From AM-0621 sp964386705 (GTDB taxonomy: Bacteria > Planctomycetota > Planctomycetia > Planctomycetales > Planctomycetaceae), in the NCBI GenBank assembly GCA_964386705.1, contig CAYLTY010000038.1, positions 1 to 46,548 on the forward strand: a stretch of 46,548 nucleotides of DNA, in the 5' to 3' direction. Each line of letters begins with the position of its first letter. The stretch's first letter is position 1. Below the pieces are notes generated by a model. It was not told where the DNA came from and made no database searches. It worked only from the letters and a program-made list of their open reading frames with translations. The position numbers were made by a program, and so were the translations under genes. This document shows positions 43,901 through 46,548 of the stretch, piece by piece.

Positions 43901-44731
43901 GCCGCTCAAAAAGCCGACCAGGACTCTGTTGCTGCTGCGAAGGTAGCTGCCGACGCCGACGCGAAGAACAAGCAAGCTGTTGAAGCCGCTAACAAGGCCA
44001 AGGAAGAAGCAGCCAAGGACGCTGCCAATCAGGATCTGGCGAAGAAAGCTCAAGACGCGACTCAAGCTGCAGCCACTGCGGATGCTGCCTTCAAGCAAGC
44101 GACCGAAGCCGCCGCCGCCGCGAAGAAGAAAGCCGAGGAAGCAGCCGTTGCCGTGAAGGCTGCAACCGATGCGACCACTGCTGCGCAAGGCAACTCCGAC
44201 AAGGCGACTCAGGAAGTGACCAAGGCCAACGAAGCCAAGAAGGTCGCCGACGACGCCAAGGTCAAAGCGGACGCCGCTCAGAAAGCCGCGACCGATCGCA
44301 AGACGGCGGCTGACAACGAACTCAAAGCCGCCGACACATACTCGAAGTCGCTGAACAACGGGAATCCTCAGGTCTTCCCGCCATCGACTCCGATCGTCAT
44401 CACTGTCAAGAAGGCACCCTTTACTCTGGCTGCCAACGTCCAGAATGGCGGCAACGTCAAGAAGGGCGATAAGGTCGAAGTGAAGCTGACGGTCAGTCGT
44501 ATCAACGGTTACACCGGCCCAGTGAAGCTGACCATCCCCGCGATTCCGGGCGTCGTCGGGATTGGTGCCGAAGCCGTCACGATTCCGGCGGACAAGAACG
44601 AAGCCTCGATCTTTGTCACCGCTGCGGGCGACGCGGCGAATGGTGCCGTCGCGAATCTTGTCGTGCGAGGTGAAGCCGATTGGGACGGCCCCGCCGCTTC
44701 TGATCAGCCCAACACTATTAACGTGCAGTAA
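40994..44731 (+). CDS. Secreted PPC-domain protein interrupted by two long Ala-rich coiled coils
   Basis: 1245 aa with a signal peptide (LFIGAVAASSLTATASAQ). GGGAG lies 7 bases before the ATG. Region of about 30-115 is beta-sandwich (IFPAGGKAGEAVEITLTGG). Two PPC (bacterial pre-peptidase C-terminal) domains follow at about 118-230 (EVEPNATKETATPIQI...DIDLYKLTGKAGQ) and 341-475 (ETEPNNEQKAPQKIQV...DIDVFEFEAKAQQ). Then come Ig-like strands (about 480-600), coil 1 (about 602-780, e.g. AEAARKQAEDKFNADAAAAK), a beta domain (about 782-906, HARLAQNFMLSVMDEAAP), coil 2 (about 907-1119, e.g. AAKKAAADADAATKAVAAM), and a final Ig-like domain. Related proteins have the beta domains without the coils, to my knowledge. 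There is no protease motif. The role is probably structural or binding at the cell surface. Confidence 0.92.
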   Translation: MPRFSLGHWAVRLFIGAVAASSLTATASAQLPQTRLQSIFPAGGKAGEAVEITLTGGTDLDELDGMLFSHPGIQAKKKDGATNVFTVTVAGDVPTGPYEARVHGLYGTSNPRIFSIGQLPEVKEVEPNATKETATPIQIGSVVNGQSAGGADIDLYKLTGKAGQRVLIECEALAIDSKFQGELRITNAAGKLLGRASSLAKKVDPILDVTFPADGEYILRVVDAVYGNGADYSYRLKVHAGPHVDYVVPPVGVPGSTANYTLFGRNLPGGQPSNVVIDGHKLDQLTVQIALPNTPDKLDFSSSRQDRQVSTDGASYVFRGPTGAANPISIGFAPKPVVAETEPNNEQKAPQKIQVPTEIVGAFQQKSDIDVFEFEAKAQQVLWFEVFGERLGSLADPFLAIDKVNKNEKGEETLQRLASQDDSVVNAVDAKLFDTNSDDVAYRFVAPADGTYRVSLRDRYFEARGAANLQYHLAIRDENPEFRLVAVPFQPAAAGSQAAAGYQMWDLGLRRGENLSVTVAALRQHGFAGVIDVAADGLPAGVTVKGASIGPGQNAATLIFSAAEDAKPITQPIRIVGTARIDSAVAVKAVTDADAALVAAVAQVPKLDMALQKTVDPLKQAEAARKQAEDKFNADAAAAKTAEDAKVAVDKKVTDADALVKASTEEKTKAQQALDQKKDDQALKDALAAADKKLADANQALATAKNEQQQATNNFNNLTNVAKQSDAVKVKAVQTHEQAVAANKKATDDKQAGDAAVAKAQQTLAAAKQARDAAARNVAHEARSGTIVFNGAAQNSAHARLAQNFMLSVMDEAAPIQLTTEVFREVANHGRQIIVPVKLAKRNGFDNQVTLAFQGMPQNLQVTNVNIEKGKDSALLRVFVPNNVAEGTYTMYVQATAQVPYAKNPVRLNRAKAEVEAATAGVTTAMEAAKKAAADADAATKAVAAMTEVMKKAQADLEAAKKKLQESQAAAQKADQDSVAAAKVAADADAKNKQAVEAANKAKEEAAKDAANQDLAKKAQDATQAAATADAAFKQATEAAAAAKKKAEEAAVAVKAATDATTAAQGNSDKATQEVTKANEAKKVADDAKVKADAAQKAATDRKTAADNELKAADTYSKSLNNGNPQVFPPSTPIVITVKKAPFTLAANVQNGGNVKKGDKVEVKLTVSRINGYTGPVKLTIPAIPGVVGIGAEAVTIPADKNEASIFVTAAGDAANGAVANLVVRGEADWDGPAASDQPNTINVQ

Positions 44732-44805
44732 ACCTTCTGTTCTACCAGACTTGGCATGGCGACTTTTGCCGACGCCGTCTTACTTGTTTCTTTTTGAGGT
44801 CACCG

Positions 44806-46548
44806 ATGAAACGACCAAACGCACTGCTGGCATGTGTTGCCGGCTTGGCTCTTTCGACCAGTGTCTGGGCTCAAGACAAGCCGGCCGACAAGGGCATCGA
44901 ACCGATGGCCGTCAATCTGGGCCGTCCGGTGAGCTACGAAACAGACATTCGCGACATCTTCGACTTCAACTGTGTCGCGTGTCACAACGTCGGTACGCCC
45001 GAAAGCAAGCTCAATCTGGAATCCGTGGACAACATGTTGAAGGGCGGCAAGCGCGGCCCTGCCATCGTCCCCGGCAAGCCGGACGAAAGCCTGCTGTACC
45101 TCGTCGCGGCCCGCAAGAAGGCGCCGCACATGCCGCCTCTGCCGAACAAGGTTGAAGCCAAAGCCTTCAGTCCGAAAGAACTCGGCCTGCTGCGCCAGTG
45201 GATCATCGAAGGTGCGAAGGTCTCCGGAGATTCCACGGGCGGTCAGGTCAACTGGCAGCCGATCCCCAAGGGCATGAAGTCGAGCTACGCGTTGGCCATG
45301 GCCCCGTGGGGCGAGCGGGCTTTCGCCAGCCGCGCGAATCAGGTGCACGTCTTCAATCTGGCGACCGGCGACGAAACTCGCTTGATCGACCCCGCGTTGA
45401 ACGCAGTGCAGTTCAACGGTCAGCCGATGTATCCGAACGGTGCCGCCGAACGTGATTTCGTGCATTCGCTCGCTGTGCATCCCAGCGGCCGCATGGTCGC
45501 TTCGGGCGGCTTCCGAGTCGTGAAGCTGTGGGAACAACCTGCCAACGTGCAGACTGCCAAGATGGCTTTGGGAGCTGTCCCAACCACCGCCGCAATTCAT
45601 CAGCCGAAAGCTCTGGCCGCGTTCGCAACCAAGCAGAACGTCGTCCTGGTTCAGTCACTGGCCAATGGTCAGCAGGTCAAGAAGCTCGAAGGCCATACCG
45701 CTGCGGTGAACGGCGTCGCGTTCTCTGCCGACGCAGCTCAAGTTGTGACGGGATCGGACGACAAGACCGTCCGCATCTGGCAACTGGACAACGGCCAGGT
45801 CGTGCGCCAGTTTGAAACACCGTCGCCGATCAAGTCGCTCTGCCTGAGCGGTGATGGCAAGCAAATCGTGACCGGCCATGAAGACGCCAAGATCCGCGTG
45901 TGGAATGTCGCCGCTGGTGAAGCGGGCAAGCCCGAAATGGCCGTCAAGGAAATTGCTGGTCACGGCGGTCCGGTAACGGCGCTGTGCCAGATGCTGCCAG
46001 TTGGTCCTCAAGTCGTTTCGGGTTCAACCGACGGCACAGTCCGCGTGTGGGACATCAACACTGGCGGCGCTGTGAAGACCATGGGGCACGGCGCTCCGGT
46101 CACTTCCGTTGCCTGTCGTCCCGATGGAAAAGCCATCGCGTCGGGCAGTGCAAACAACAGCGCCAAGCTGTGGAAGGTCGAGAATCAGCAGATGGTCGCC
46201 GAATTGCGTGGCCACCTGCCGACCAAGCGTGCTGAGACTCTGTCCAATGAAGAGTTCGAACTTTCCAAGCAGATGGTGAACCTCGGCAACGCTGCTGAGA
46301 AGGCCGCTGAAGCGAACGTCAAGGAACGCACCGAAGCCTTAAAGAAGGCGATGGCAGCCAAGGACAAGGCCGAGAAGGAAATTGGCGAAGCCAAGAAGAA
46401 GTTCGACGAAGCCAAGACCAAGGCGGATGCAGCTAAGGCCGCCGCCGATGGTGCCAGGGACAACAAGGATCTGCAGACCGCGAACGAGAACGCTCAGAAG
46501 GAACTGCAGAAGCAGGTCGCCAGGCTCGACACCGGGGCCTTGCGCAAG
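44806..46548 (+). CDS. Cytochrome c (PSCyt1-type) / WD40 propeller protein with coiled coil, 3' end outside the window
   Basis: 581 residues are visible; the frame is open to the last base. A signal peptide (LLACVAGLALSTSVWAQ) is followed by a planctomycete-type cytochrome c domain, ETDIRDIFDFNCVACHNVG (haem Cys-56, Cys-59, His-60), with GKPDESLLYLVAARKKAPHMPP as the methionine-ligand region. From about residue 150 WD40 blades occur: FVHSLAVHPSGRMVASGGFRVVKLW, LEGHTAAVNGVAFSADAAQVVTGSDDKTVRIW, KIRVWNV, DGTVRVWDI and SAKLWKV. After the blade ending around 475, a Lys/Ala/Glu-rich coiled coil begins (AEKAAEANVKERTEALKKAM) and continues past the window. GAGGT lies 6 bases before the ATG. It is the third gene of the cluster, 74 bases after the PPC gene. 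Confidence 0.93.
   Translation, partial: MKRPNALLACVAGLALSTSVWAQDKPADKGIEPMAVNLGRPVSYETDIRDIFDFNCVACHNVGTPESKLNLESVDNMLKGGKRGPAIVPGKPDESLLYLVAARKKAPHMPPLPNKVEAKAFSPKELGLLRQWIIEGAKVSGDSTGGQVNWQPIPKGMKSSYALAMAPWGERAFASRANQVHVFNLATGDETRLIDPALNAVQFNGQPMYPNGAAERDFVHSLAVHPSGRMVASGGFRVVKLWEQPANVQTAKMALGAVPTTAAIHQPKALAAFATKQNVVLVQSLANGQQVKKLEGHTAAVNGVAFSADAAQVVTGSDDKTVRIWQLDNGQVVRQFETPSPIKSLCLSGDGKQIVTGHEDAKIRVWNVAAGEAGKPEMAVKEIAGHGGPVTALCQMLPVGPQVVSGSTDGTVRVWDINTGGAVKTMGHGAPVTSVACRPDGKAIASGSANNSAKLWKVENQQMVAELRGHLPTKRAETLSNEEFELSKQMVNLGNAAEKAAEANVKERTEALKKAMAAKDKAEKEIGEAKKKFDEAKTKADAAKAAADGARDNKDLQTANENAQKELQKQVARLDTGALRK

Noticed and set aside
40994..44731. Protease activity for the PPC-domain protein
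   Set aside because: PPC domains often accompany secreted peptidases, but no Ser, Cys or metallo-peptidase motif is present in the 1245 residues.
44562..45155. 197-codon plus-strand frame overlapping the PPC end and cytochrome start
   Set aside because: It runs out of phase with both real genes, which have signal peptide, haem motif and Shine-Dalgarno support.
1..46548. CRISPR arrays, tRNA or rRNA genes, insertion sequences, prophage genes
   Set aside because: No regularly spaced repeats, no cloverleaf-like sequence with a conserved T-arm, and no transposase, integrase or phage protein was seen.

Overview
The window looks like a chromosomal segment of a planctomycete (order Planctomycetales or close). 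The strongest reasons are: (i) the 3' cluster at 38157-46548, which pairs a DUF1549/DUF1553 (PSCyt2/PSD1) protein with a PPC-domain protein and a cytochrome c/WD40 protein, families known mainly from this phylum; (ii) a sulfatase, a sialate O-acetylesterase, a secreted lactonase and several secreted or lipoprotein hypotheticals; (iii) KDO synthesis (kdsA) and flagellar genes, which indicate a diderm, motile cell. Genes are mostly single or in short co-directional runs on both strands. No rRNA, tRNA, CRISPR array, insertion sequence or phage module was seen.

Layout. 1-400: 3' end of a flagellin gene and a strong terminator. 401-4725 (minus): hemE followed 24 bases later by an RbsA/MglA-type ABC ATPase, and a secreted sulfatase. 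4939-8161: an Uma2-like protein with a substituted active-site residue, a multi-spanning membrane protein, and a receiver/anti-sigma-kinase-like fusion. 8487-10666 (plus): a tightly coupled trio (TIM-barrel isomerase, SpoU methyltransferase, free-standing GH2-type jelly roll). 10676-12829 (minus): thioredoxin-like protein, second SpoU methyltransferase (RlmB-like), small TPR-like protein. 13094-17847: Mpo1-like protein, TolC-like lipoprotein, MATE transporter and DinB protein. 18112-26076 (minus): putA, a lipoprotein with a transglutaminase-like region lacking cysteine, kdsA, and a large lipoprotein with a thioredoxin-like CPQC domain. 26324-37710: PHP protein, a 731-aa repeat protein, secreted esterase, tiny Cys-rich secreted protein, class-I GATase homologue without its cysteine, FlgJ-like rod-binding protein, sialate O-acetylesterase, lactonase, EEP-family phosphatase/nuclease, small membrane protein. 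38157-46548 (plus): the PSD1/PPC/cytochrome cluster, running off the right edge.

The most interesting content is in two places. First, the 3' cluster: the PPC protein carries two long Ala/Lys/Asp-rich coiled coils that appear to interrupt an otherwise ordinary beta-sandwich protein, and the cytochrome c/WD40 protein two genes later carries a similar coil next to its propeller. This suggests an extracytoplasmic redox-protein assembly held together by coiled coils (inference). Second, the gaps between genes hold three unrelated families of long palindromic elements (18006-18073; 37722-37836; 40687-40735 with an orphan half-copy at 34952-34975). They look like dispersed REP/MITE-like elements.

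Several genes have lost canonical catalytic residues while keeping the fold signature (Uma2-like, GATase-like, transglutaminase-like). Where a Shine-Dalgarno sequence decides the start, the listed coordinates use that start rather than the longest reading frame. All family calls come from reading motifs by eye; no database search was run.
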